A stretch of DNA of 10,824 nt from JBKJML01 sp046596415 (GTDB lineage Bacteria > Actinomycetota > Thermoleophilia > Gaiellales > Gaiellaceae): positions 1 through 10,824 of the forward strand of contig JBKJML010000260.1 in NCBI GenBank assembly GCA_046596415.1, read 5' to 3'. Numbering within the stretch: the first letter of the stretch is position 1; every line of letters begins with the position of its first letter. The notes under the pieces were generated by a model. The model did no database searches, was not told the origin of the DNA, and saw nothing but the letters and a program-made list of their open reading frames with translations. This document shows positions 1 to 5,740 of the stretch, piece after piece. Position numbers and translations under genes: made by a program.

Positions 1-393
1 GCGTGGGAGGAGATCGACTGGCTGCCGCGCAACTCCCCTGGACTCGAGAATTTCGGCTGGGACGCGAAGGAAGGCACGTCGAACTTCCCGGCTGGCAGCA
101 CGCTAGGTGTGGGCCGCTACGTCGGCCCGATCGCCCAGTACAACCATGAGGCGGGGATCTCCGTGACCGGCGGTTTCGTCTACCGCGGGCAGGCCGTTCC
201 GCCGGCCGCCGGGCGCTACTTCTACGGAGACTTCGGTTCCGGCACGATCTGGAGCCTGAAAATGAGCGGCGGCACTGCACAGGGATTCCGCAGAGAGCCG
301 TTCAGGGTGAGCAATCTCTCCTCGTTCGGCGAGGACGCCGCCGGCGAGCTGTACGCGGTCTCGCTCAGCGGCACGATCTACCGCCTGCGGTAA
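1..393 (+). CDS. PQQ-dependent sugar dehydrogenase (glucose/sorbosone dehydrogenase family), 3' end only
   Basis: The frame is open from base 1 and ends at TAA 391-393, so the last 130 residues of a longer protein are present and the start lies upstream of the window. The visible part matches the last blades of the soluble six-bladed beta-propeller family (GSDH, PF07995): ENFGWDAKEG near residue 16 is the family's NFGWP-x-x-EG-like motif, SVTGGFVYRG near 46 is the 'xTGGxVYRG' blade, and GRYFYGDFGSGTIWSL plus a final GELYAVSLSGTIYRLR blade close the propeller. Family members are usually exported and oxidise aldose sugars with PQQ; the substrate cannot be told from this fragment. The stop region overlaps the stop of the convergent vanZ-like gene by 16 bases, leaving no room for a terminator between them. 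The internal ATG at 109 is not the true start because the motif-bearing frame continues upstream of it. Confidence 0.88.
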   Translation, partial: AWEEIDWLPRNSPGLENFGWDAKEGTSNFPAGSTLGVGRYVGPIAQYNHEAGISVTGGFVYRGQAVPPAAGRYFYGDFGSGTIWSLKMSGGTAQGFRREPFRVSNLSSFGEDAAGELYAVSLSGTIYRLR

Positions 394-716
394 CGGCTGA
401 CGGCGAGGCCGACCGCGGCTCCGGCCGCGTCGATCCCGACGTCGCGGACGGCAGCGTGGCGGCCGCTGACGAAGTGCTGGTGCAGCTCGTCGGTGCCTGC
501 GTAGACGACGGCGACGACGAACGCACCCAGGTAGGAGCCGAGCGCGCGCCAGAGGAGAGCGGCGAGCACTGCGTACTCCGCCATGTGCGCGAGCTTCCGG
601 AGCACGAGATCCCACGTGCCCAGGCCGGTACCGAGACTCGGGATCGCCGAGAAGGCGAAGATCAGGCCGGCCCAGACCAGGACCGGGAGCCACCGGCGGA
701 GCGCAGGCTTCGTCAC
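378..716 (-). CDS. VanZ-like family small membrane protein
   Basis: A protein of about 112 residues on the minus strand, ending at TAG (plus 378-380). It has hydrophobic helices (WLPVLVWAGLIFAFSAIPSL near the N-terminus; AEYAVLAALLWRAL; YLGAFVVAVVYAG) and the VanZ hallmark TDELHQHFVSGR followed by DVGIDAAGAAVGL. VanZ is named for a teicoplanin-resistance protein, but most chromosomal homologues have no known role, so none is assigned. I prefer the GTG at 716: a TATCAT hexamer (complement of 723-728) lies 6 nt upstream and TTGGCA (complement of 748-753) lies 19 nt further, giving a nearly leaderless transcript. No SD precedes any candidate. ATG 743 would add nine polar residues, and ATG 827 would run antisense through the riboswitch; both are less likely. 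The gene is divergent from the riboswitch operon. Confidence 0.82.
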   Translation of the reverse strand: MTKPALRRWLPVLVWAGLIFAFSAIPSLGTGLGTWDLVLRKLAHMAEYAVLAALLWRALGSYLGAFVVAVVYAGTDELHQHFVSGRHAAVRDVGIDAAGAAVGLAVSRYRRR

Positions 717-722
717 CGTCCG

Positions 723-753
723 ATGATAGGCTCGGCCCTTCATACGGTGCCAA
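723..753 (-). promoter_or_regulatory. Candidate promoter of the vanZ-like gene
   Basis: On the minus strand TTGGCA (748-753) and TATCAT (723-728) are 19 nt apart, and the GTG start at 716 follows after 6 nt. This resembles a sigma70-type promoter with a long spacer driving a leaderless mRNA. It overlaps the presumed promoter and first bases of the divergent riboswitch transcript, so the two promoters may interfere. Sequence inspection only. Confidence 0.4.
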
Positions 754-891
754 GCGAGGGAACCCGGTGCAAGTCCGGGACGGTCCCGCCGCTGTGAGGG
801 GAGACGCTCCTTCATCCGATGTGCCACTGGCCGTGAGGCCGGGAAGGCGGATGGGGAGGGGGCCCCGAGTCAGAAGACCCGCTTGACGCCG
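745..891 (+). promoter_or_regulatory. Cobalamin (B12) riboswitch aptamer
   Basis: The conserved cobalamin-aptamer blocks occur in order. A closing P1 stem pairs 745-756 with 880-891 (11 of 12 positions pair, one mismatch). GGGAA and the CCCGG/CCGGG stem (763-767 with 775-779) surround the GTGCAAGT loop. The block resembling CCCGCNACTGTGA is at 785-796. A distal arm CATCCG/CGGATG (813-818 with 848-853) carries GCCACTGG and a GGCC-GTGA-GGCC hairpin with a GNRA tetraloop (829-840), followed by GGGAAGG. The B12 box GAGTCAGAAGACCCGCT is at 867-883. The class binds adenosyl-, methyl- or hydroxocobalamin and usually represses downstream B12 synthesis or uptake genes when ligand is present. It lies directly upstream of the DUF4430/ECF operon on the same strand. 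A weak TANNNT hexamer, TAGGCT (727-732), is the only promoter candidate I see for it. Confidence 0.93.
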
Positions 892-896
892 CAACT

Positions 897-922
897 CGAA
901 CCCCTCGCGGAAGGAGGATTCG
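897..922 (+). promoter_or_regulatory. Riboswitch expression platform: SD-sequestering hairpin with L5-L13-type kissing loop
   Basis: The first operon gene has a strong SD, AAGGAGG (911-917), four bases before its GTG start. A hairpin buries it: CGAA (897-900) pairs with TTCG (919-922), including the first base of the start codon, and CCTC (903-906) pairs with GAGG (914-917), enclosing loop GCGGAAG. The loop's GCGG (907-910) is complementary to CCGC (789-792) in the aptamer's conserved CCGCCGCTGTGA loop. That matches the known L5-L13 kissing loop by which cobalamin riboswitches such as E. coli btuB stabilise the SD-blocking hairpin when ligand binds. I see no U-tract terminator here, so control of translation initiation is the likely mechanism. 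Confidence 0.7.
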
Positions 923-1515
923 TGCGACATCGCATGCTCGTGCTCATCGGCGTCCTGACGGCCGCCGCAATCCTGGTTTCAGCCGGCTTCGCCGCAACGG
1001 TGAAGATCCGGGTCGAAGGCAAGGTGCAGACGATCTACGGGGCTTCCCAGCCCAGCGTGTCCGGCGCCAACCCGCTGGAGGCCCTCGATGCGGCCAGCTT
1101 CGCCGGCGAGTTCTACTACCTCGTCACCACCTCGTCATTCGGCGACTACGTCAGTCAGGTCGGCAAGTACGCCGGCGACCAGTCGAGCGGCTGGGTCTTC
1201 AAGGTCAACGGCGTCTCGCCGCCCGTCGGAGCGAGGAGCGTGATGCTCAAGGACGGCGACACGGTGCTCTGGTATTACGCGACGTTCGGGCCGACCGGTG
1301 GGCCGCCGACGCTCGACCTGCAGCGGCTGCCGGGCAACTGCTACCGGGTCTCCGCTGTGAACGACGCCGGCAAGCGAAGCACTGCCGCCGGCGCGGTCGT
1401 CTCGGTCGACAGTCGCAGGATCAAGGCGCCGACCGGGCGCGCCTGCGTCGGCACGCACGTCGGGCTCGTCCGGGCGACTCTGTCCGGCGCGGTCCGCTCG
1501 AACGCCGTCAAGTGA
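922..1515 (+). CDS. Secreted DUF4430 (transcobalamin-like C-terminal domain) protein
   Basis: 197 residues. The GTG start at 922 is chosen because AAGGAGG lies four bases upstream; ATG 934 would be 16 bases from the SD. Residues 4-25 form a basic-plus-hydrophobic signal peptide with probable cleavage near GFAA. Residues about 27-120 are a DUF4430 domain (PF14478, InterPro 'Transcobalamin-like, C-terminal'): VKIRVEG strand, NPLEALDAAS at 50-59, GWVFKVNG at 90-97, and DGDTVLWYY at 111-119. These are the family's 'G-W-x-x-x-V-N-G' and 'x-G-D-x-v-x-W' hallmarks. Residues about 125-197 form a second beta-rich region with two cysteines (in GNCYRV and RACVG) that I do not recognise; a disulfide is plausible. 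It is the first gene after the cobalamin riboswitch, so a role as exported corrinoid-binding protein is inferred. Its stop overlaps the next start (GTGA, 1512-1515). Confidence 0.88.
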   Translation: MRHRMLVLIGVLTAAAILVSAGFAATVKIRVEGKVQTIYGASQPSVSGANPLEALDAASFAGEFYYLVTTSSFGDYVSQVGKYAGDQSSGWVFKVNGVSPPVGARSVMLKDGDTVLWYYATFGPTGGPPTLDLQRLPGNCYRVSAVNDAGKRSTAAGAVVSVDSRRIKAPTGRACVGTHVGLVRATLSGAVRSNAVK

Positions 1516-2216
1516 AGCTCGCGCGTCTCGTCGCGCTCCTCCTCGTCCTGCCGGCACTCGCCGGCTGCGGCGGGGAGGACCGCGACGGCACCGCGACCCT
1601 GTGGGTGACCCGCGACCGCGGCGCCGAGCTGCTCCATGACGAGCGCGTCGAGGCGGGCCGCACGGTACTGCGCGCCCTGCGCGGAGTCGCTGAGGTCGAG
1701 ACCCGGTACGGCGGCCGCTACGTCCAGTCGATCGACGGCACTGCCGGCAGCCTCGCGCAGCGGCGCGACTGGTTCTACTTCGTCAACGGCTACGAGGCCG
1801 ACCGTGGCGCGGCCGAGCTGCGTGTCCGCGCCGGCGACGTCGTCTGGTGGGACTTCCGCGTCTGGTCGGGGCGGCTGCAACAGCCCGTCGTCGTGGGCGC
1901 GTTCCCCGAGCCCTTCCTGCACGGCTGGGACGGAAAGCGGCGCCCGGCCGTCGTCCGGACCGCAGCAGGCGTGCCCCGGGCCGCGGCTCTCCGGGTCGCG
2001 AAGGCGATCGGTGGCGCTCGTGTCGTCGGGCCGGGCTCCGCGATCGCAAACGACGCCAATGTGCTCGAGCTCACCGACGGCCCGTCGCGGTTCCGTGCTG
2101 CCCTGCGCACGCCGGGCTCGCCGCCCGGCAGCCCCGTGCGATTCACCTACGCGGGGGATCCGGAGGAGCTGCTCGCGAAGCAGCCCTCGTTCCGGCGGCG
2201 GTACGAGCTCCGATGA
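1512..2216 (+). CDS. DUF4430-containing lipoprotein, probable extracytoplasmic cobalamin-binding component
   Basis: 234 residues from a GTG overlapping the previous stop. The N-terminus is a lipoprotein signal: MKLARLVALLLVLPALAGC, lipobox L16-A17-G18-C19, so the mature protein should be anchored to the outer face of the membrane by a lipidated Cys19. A DUF4430 domain follows at about 27-120, with GTATLWVTRDRG at its start, DWFYFVNGYEAD at 86-97, and RAGDVVWWDF at 106-115. Residues about 125-234 (starting VVVGAFPEPFLHGWDGKRRP) are a second, alpha/beta-looking region that I cannot assign. No SD is evident, so translation is probably coupled to the upstream gene. Lipid anchoring next to an ECF transporter fits a ligand-capture role, by analogy to substrate-binding lipoproteins; this is inference. 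Its stop overlaps the next start (ATGA, 2213-2216). Confidence 0.87.
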   Translation: MKLARLVALLLVLPALAGCGGEDRDGTATLWVTRDRGAELLHDERVEAGRTVLRALRGVAEVETRYGGRYVQSIDGTAGSLAQRRDWFYFVNGYEADRGAAELRVRAGDVVWWDFRVWSGRLQQPVVVGAFPEPFLHGWDGKRRPAVVRTAAGVPRAAALRVAKAIGGARVVGPGSAIANDANVLELTDGPSRFRAALRTPGSPPGSPVRFTYAGDPEELLAKQPSFRRRYELR

Positions 2217-2911
2217 GCCCTGGAGCAGCAGCCCTCCTCCTGGCCGGTGCGGGCGCCGCAGGCCTCCTCGCCGTCCGCGTGTGGTCGGTCGCGGCGATCT
2301 CGCTCGTCCTGCTCGTCGTCTGCCTCCGCGCCCCCAGGCAGCGGCGACGGGCGTACATCTTCGGCGCCCTGACAACCGGGATCGGCGTCCTCGTTCTCTC
2401 GCCCTTCCTCTACTCGGGTGACGGCAGGCTCCTCTGGGAGGGCCCTTTGCTGCCCGTGCTCGGCCCGCTCGACGTGACGGCCGACGAGCTGCAGGACGCG
2501 GCGCTGAACGGGCTGCGGCTGACCGCGCTCGCGCTTGCGTTCTCGGCGTACGCACTGCTCCTCGACCACGACCGGCTGGTCGCCGGCCTGCCGTTCGCGC
2601 GGCGCTCGGCGCTCGCCCTCGTCCTCGCGACGCGCCTCGTTCCGTCACTCGAGCGCGACGCGGCCGGGCTCGCGGAGGCCGTGCGCGGCCGCGGGATCGC
2701 GCTGGCCGGCGTGCGTGGGCACGCGCTCCTGCTGTCGCCGCTCGTTGCCGGCTCGCTTGAGCGCGCCTCGAACCTCGCCGAGGCGATGGAGGCGCGCGGC
2801 TTCGGGCGGCCGGGAGCGACCCGCGCGCCGAGGCCGGGGTGGACACGGCTCGACCGGGCGGGCGTCGCGCTCGGCGCAGTCCTCGTCGTCGTGGGGGCAC
2901 TGTGGCTCTAG
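2213..2911 (+). CDS. ecfT: ECF transporter T component (EcfT/CbiQ family transmembrane protein)
   Basis: 232 residues starting at the ATG of an ATGA overlap. Hydrophobic segments occur at about 5-38, 47-64, 103-122 and 216-232, with an amphipathic cytosolic region between the last two. That region carries the two diagnostic Ala/Arg-Gly coupling motifs of the CbiQ/EcfT family: AEAVRGRGI at 154-162 and AEAMEARGFG at 189-198. In known ECF structures these arginines sit in grooves of the two ATPases and transmit ATP-driven motion to the S component. The protein is slightly shorter than typical EcfT (about 250-270 residues). With the next two genes it makes a complete ECF module. The CbiQ name does not imply cobalt here: no CbiM or CbiN is present. 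Confidence 0.92.
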   Translation: MSPGAAALLLAGAGAAGLLAVRVWSVAAISLVLLVVCLRAPRQRRRAYIFGALTTGIGVLVLSPFLYSGDGRLLWEGPLLPVLGPLDVTADELQDAALNGLRLTALALAFSAYALLLDHDRLVAGLPFARRSALALVLATRLVPSLERDAAGLAEAVRGRGIALAGVRGHALLLSPLVAGSLERASNLAEAMEARGFGRPGATRAPRPGWTRLDRAGVALGAVLVVVGALWL

Positions 2912-4248
2912 CGCGCGTCCAGAACGTCACGTACCGCTACCCGGACGTCGAACGCCCGGCGCTCGACGGCGTCTCGCTCGACCTCCGGCCTGGAGAGCGG
3001 ATCGCGCTGCTCGGACCGTCGGGCTCGGGCAAGTCGACTCTCGTGCGTGCGCTCGCCGGCCTCGTGCCTCACTTCCACGGTGGCCGCTTCGCAGGCAGCG
3101 TCCTCCTGGACGGCCTCGACACGCGGCTCGCACCGCCCGCCGAGCTCGCCGGGACGGTAGCGACCGTCTTCCAGGATCCGGAGGACCAGGTTGTGATGAC
3201 GATGGTCGCGAACGAGGTCGCGTTCGGGCTCGAGAACCTCGGTGTGCCACCGGCGGCGATCTGGACGCGCGTCGAGCGCGCCCTCGACGCCGTCGATGCT
3301 CGGCACCTCGCACGGCGGCGCACGACGGAGCTGTCGGGAGGCGAGCTGCAGCGCGTGTGCCTTGCGTCTGCGCTCGCGCTCCAGCCACGCGTGCTGCTCC
3401 TCGACGAGCCGACCTCGCAGCTCGACGCCGACGTGGCTGAGCTCTTCCTCGACCGCCTCGCCTCGATCGACGCCACGGTGGTGCTCTCGGAGCAGCGCAC
3501 CGCGCGAGCACTCGCGTTCGCCGACCGCGTTCTCTTCGTGGAGGAAGGCCGACTGCTCCTCGACGCCCCGATCGGCGCCGCGCTGCGTTGGCTCGAGTCG
3601 GAGCGCCCGGCCTACCTGCCCGCCCGCTCGACCTCCGTCACGAGGGGAGCGCTAGGCCCGGTCGTCGCTTCGCTCCGCGGCATCGCCTTCGCCTACCCGG
3701 GCGGCCCGCCGGTGCTCGACGGGGCAGCGATCGAGGTGCGTCGCGGCGAGGTGGTGGCGCTCGAGGGGCGAAACGGCTGCGGTAAGACGACGCTTGCGAA
3801 GCTTGCAGCGGGGCTGCTCGAGCCTGCCGCCGGCTCCGTTGTCCGGGAGGGTCGTGCCGCCTACCTGTCGCAGGATCCGGGTCGTTACCTCGTCCGGGAG
3901 CGTGTCGTCGACGAGGTTGCGCTCGGTGTCGGCGGCGACCGGGCGCGCGCGCTCGCGGCGCTGGCGCGTGTCGACCTGGATTGGGCTGCGGACCGTCACC
4001 CGCGTGACCTCTCGAGCGGCGAGCGGGAGCGGCTCGGGCTTGCCGCGGTCGCGGTGTCGGAGCCCGACTTGCTCGTGCTCGACGAGCCGACGCGCGGCGT
4101 CGACCCGGAGCACAAGGCAGCGCTCGCCGCGTGGTTAGTCGAGTACGCCGCGGCCGGGCACGGGGTGCTCGTTGCGACACACGACCGCACGTTCCCTGCA
4201 CACCGCCGGGTCGGCGTGATGCCCGAGGAGGCCCTCGTTGCTGCGTAG
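2902..4248 (+). CDS. ECF transporter ATPase with two fused ABC domains (EcfA-EcfA' type)
   Basis: 448 residues from GTG 2902, which overlaps the T-component stop by 10 bases; a G-rich GTGGGGG (2891-2897) is the only SD-like sequence. The upstream in-frame ATG at 2839 would put a low-complexity Arg-rich leader before the ABC fold and deep overlap with ecfT, so it is rejected. Domain 1: Walker A GPSGSGKST (38-46), Q-loop VFQDPEDQ, signature LSGGE (144-148), Walker B LLLDEP (165-170). Domain 2: Walker A GRNGCGKTT (289-297), Q-loop LSQDP, signature LSSGE (370-374), Walker B with D394-E395, H-loop ATHD with H427. In domain 1 the H-loop position reads SEQRT, so the switch histidine appears to be Gln198. 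This is the cytoplasmic energy-coupling subunit working with EcfT. ABC exporters and CbiO are less likely given the T and S neighbours. Confidence 0.93.
   Translation: MALARVQNVTYRYPDVERPALDGVSLDLRPGERIALLGPSGSGKSTLVRALAGLVPHFHGGRFAGSVLLDGLDTRLAPPAELAGTVATVFQDPEDQVVMTMVANEVAFGLENLGVPPAAIWTRVERALDAVDARHLARRRTTELSGGELQRVCLASALALQPRVLLLDEPTSQLDADVAELFLDRLASIDATVVLSEQRTARALAFADRVLFVEEGRLLLDAPIGAALRWLESERPAYLPARSTSVTRGALGPVVASLRGIAFAYPGGPPVLDGAAIEVRRGEVVALEGRNGCGKTTLAKLAAGLLEPAAGSVVREGRAAYLSQDPGRYLVRERVVDEVALGVGGDRARALAALARVDLDWAADRHPRDLSSGERERLGLAAVAVSEPDLLVLDEPTRGVDPEHKAALAAWLVEYAAAGHGVLVATHDRTFPAHRRVGVMPEEALVAA
4225..4240 (+). promoter_or_regulatory. SD that sets the TTG start of the S-component gene
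   Basis: GAGGAGG at 4225-4231 lies six bases before TTG 4238, inside the end of the ATPase gene. It is the strongest SD within the operon apart from that of the first gene, and it supports the rare TTG start over any later start. Overlap with the ATPase stop (4246-4248) also suggests translational coupling. Confidence 0.7.
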
Positions 4249-4912
4249 GCCGGTTGCGATCGCGGCCGCCGTCGCTCTCGCCGCGGCGCTCTGGGCCGGG
4301 CTCGACCCGGGCCACGGCGCGATCGCCGTCCTGCTCGCTGCGGTGGCGGTGCTCGCGGCGGGGATCGCCTGGCTCGAGGGCGGCGCGACCTCAGCGAAGG
4401 ACCTGACGCTCGTCGCGACGCTCGCGGGGCTCGCCGCCGCCGGTCGCATCCTGTTTGCACCGATCCCGAACGTCCAGCCGGTGACCGTGATCGTCGCCGC
4501 CGCCGGGGTCGCGCTCGGCCCGCGCCGCGGCTTCGCTGTCGGTGCCGTCGCCGCCCTTGCGTCGAACTTCTTCCTCGGCCAGGGGCCGCACACCCCGTGG
4601 CAGATGCTCGGTTGGGGCGGGTGCGGGCTCGTTGCGGGGCTCGCCAGGCCGCTCCTGCGGCGGCGCGTCGCCTTTGCCGGCTTCTGCCTGCTGCTCGGCT
4701 TCGCCTTCGGGACGATGATGGATCTCTGGCTCTGGTACGGCTACTACCCGCATACCGTTGCCGCCCTTTCGGTGGTGGTCGGCTCGGGCATCGCCTTCAA
4801 CACCGCCCACGCGGTCGGGAACGTCGTGCTGGCGCTCGCCGCCGGCCCTGAGCTGAGACGGGTGCTCGACCGCTACGAACGGCGCTCGCGGACGGAGGTG
4901 GTGTGGGCGTGA
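4238..4912 (+). CDS. ECF transporter S component, probably corrinoid-specific
   Basis: 224 residues from TTG 4238. The protein is almost wholly hydrophobic with about six membrane segments (roughly 5-20, 27-46, 54-68, 80-108, 132-165, 175-200), as expected for an ECF substrate-binding subunit. Features typical of S components are PNVQPVTVIVAAAG leading into the third or fourth helix, GPRRGFAVGAVAALASNFF, and the GQGPHTPWQMLGWGGCGLVAGL stretch starting near 114. The substrate is not readable from sequence alone. A cobalamin riboswitch upstream and DUF4430 neighbours favour cobalamin or another corrinoid, making it a functional counterpart of CbrT-type S components (inference). It lacks the N-terminal Met-His-Ile-type metal site of CbiM, arguing against cobalt. 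It overlaps the ATPase stop by 11 bases and the next gene by about 10. Confidence 0.85.
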   Translation: MLRRPVAIAAAVALAAALWAGLDPGHGAIAVLLAAVAVLAAGIAWLEGGATSAKDLTLVATLAGLAAAGRILFAPIPNVQPVTVIVAAAGVALGPRRGFAVGAVAALASNFFLGQGPHTPWQMLGWGGCGLVAGLARPLLRRRVAFAGFCLLLGFAFGTMMDLWLWYGYYPHTVAALSVVVGSGIAFNTAHAVGNVVLALAAGPELRRVLDRYERRSRTEVVWA

Positions 4913-5727
4913 TGGTCGTTGCCGCGCTCGTCGCCGCCCTCACGCTGGCCGGCCCGGTCGCCGACGCCGCGCGGTATCTCGGCTCCCACCAGGCCGAGAA
5001 CGGCGCGATCGGCGAGGCGGGTAGCACCGCCGACATCCAATCGACGGCGTGGGCTGCGCTCGGGCTCGCCGCGGCGCGCGCGGAGCCGGAGCGCCAGGCT
5101 GCCGCGCTCGGGTTCCTGCGCGCCCACGAGCGCGACGCGAAGCTCGACACCGACGTCTCGCTGCTCGCGCTGGCGCGGCTTGCGCTCGGCGACCGGCCCG
5201 ACGCGCTCCTCGACCGGGTCCGCGCCCAGCCCGCGAGCTCGCTCGTCAACGCTCGCATGTGGCGGCTGCTCGCGCTCCGGCAGGCAGGTGAGGCCGCGCC
5301 CGCGGGAGCGGTGAAGGAACTGCTCGCCGCCCAGCGGCCTTCCGGTGGCTGGCCCTGGTTGCGCGGCGGCCAACCCGACTCGAACGACACGGCGGTCGCC
5401 GTCCAGGCGCTCCGCTCCGCGGGCGTCTCCCGCCTGGGGAAGCCGATCCGCCGCGCGCTTGCCTACCTGCGCAGCCGGCAGCGGGCCGACGGGGGCTTCG
5501 AGCTGACCGCGGGGCGCGGCTCCGACGCGCAGTCGACCGCCTGGGCGATCCAGGCGTTCCTGGCCGCCGGCGAGAAGCCCGGTGCGGCCGCCTACGCCTA
5601 CCTGGCGCGCCTGCGCCGGCCCGACGGCAGTTATCGCTACTCGGCCCGGTACGTGGCGACGCCGGTGTGGGTGACCTCGCAGGTGTTGCCCGCACTCGTC
5701 GGGCAGCCGTTTCCATTGCGACCGTAG
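4903..5727 (+). CDS. Exported prenyltransferase/squalene-oxidase-repeat protein (alpha/alpha toroid)
   Basis: 274 residues. GGAGG (4894-4898) supports GTG 4903; GTG 4909 and ATG 4912 are alternatives. Residues 3-22 are hydrophobic and could be a signal peptide cleaved near ADA, though positive charges are lacking. Repeats of the squalene-hopene cyclase/prenyltransferase type follow: ARYLGSHQAENGAIG (23-37) with a QSTAWAALGL helix, LLAAQRPSGGWPW (140-152) with DTAVAVQAL, ALAYLRSRQRADGGF (185-199) with AQSTAWAIQAF, and AYLARLRRPDGSYRY (232-246) with VWVTSQVLPAL near the end. I see no cyclase DXDD and no zinc-site set, so it is probably a binding scaffold, not an enzyme. The alpha domain of intrinsic factor and transcobalamin has this fold, and the DUF4430 genes upstream supply the beta domain. 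Last gene of the riboswitch operon, ending at TAG 5725-5727. Confidence 0.85.
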   Translation: MGVMVVAALVAALTLAGPVADAARYLGSHQAENGAIGEAGSTADIQSTAWAALGLAAARAEPERQAAALGFLRAHERDAKLDTDVSLLALARLALGDRPDALLDRVRAQPASSLVNARMWRLLALRQAGEAAPAGAVKELLAAQRPSGGWPWLRGGQPDSNDTAVAVQALRSAGVSRLGKPIRRALAYLRSRQRADGGFELTAGRGSDAQSTAWAIQAFLAAGEKPGAAAYAYLARLRRPDGSYRYSARYVATPVWVTSQVLPALVGQPFPLRP

Positions 5728-5740
5728 ACTCGTACTCGTG
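5725..5740 (+). promoter_or_regulatory. TANNNT hexamer and leaderless start of the CinA-like gene
   Basis: TAGACT (5725-5730) begins with the stop codon of the preceding gene and lies seven bases before GTG 5738. There is no SD, and no convincing -35 at the usual distance. The arrangement fits a leaderless transcript initiated at or next to the start codon. The same layout recurs before pcrA. Read-through from the B12 operon is also possible because only 10 bases separate the genes. Confidence 0.4.

Noticed and set aside
103..930. Long minus-strand frame covering the riboswitch
   Set aside because: Arg/Pro-rich, motif-free shadow frame typical of high-GC DNA. It runs antisense to the dehydrogenase and the riboswitch, while the VanZ frame has clear family motifs.
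1341..2930. Long minus-strand frame of over 500 codons opposite the DUF4430 and ecfT genes
   Set aside because: Low-complexity Arg/Ala/Pro composition, no domain, and fully antisense to genes with recognisable motifs and SD or overlap starts.
745..5727. Reading the operon as a cobalt (CbiMNQO) importer
   Set aside because: Cobalamin riboswitches also control cobalt importers, and the T component is CbiQ-like. However, the S component lacks the N-terminal metal-binding motif of CbiM, there is no CbiN, and the DUF4430 and toroid proteins have no role in known cobalt uptake.
4903..5727. Calling the toroid protein a terpene cyclase or prenyltransferase enzyme
   Set aside because: No DXDD, QW-repeat set or zinc-ligand triad is evident, it is short, and its context is vitamin uptake. 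A binding scaffold is a better reading.
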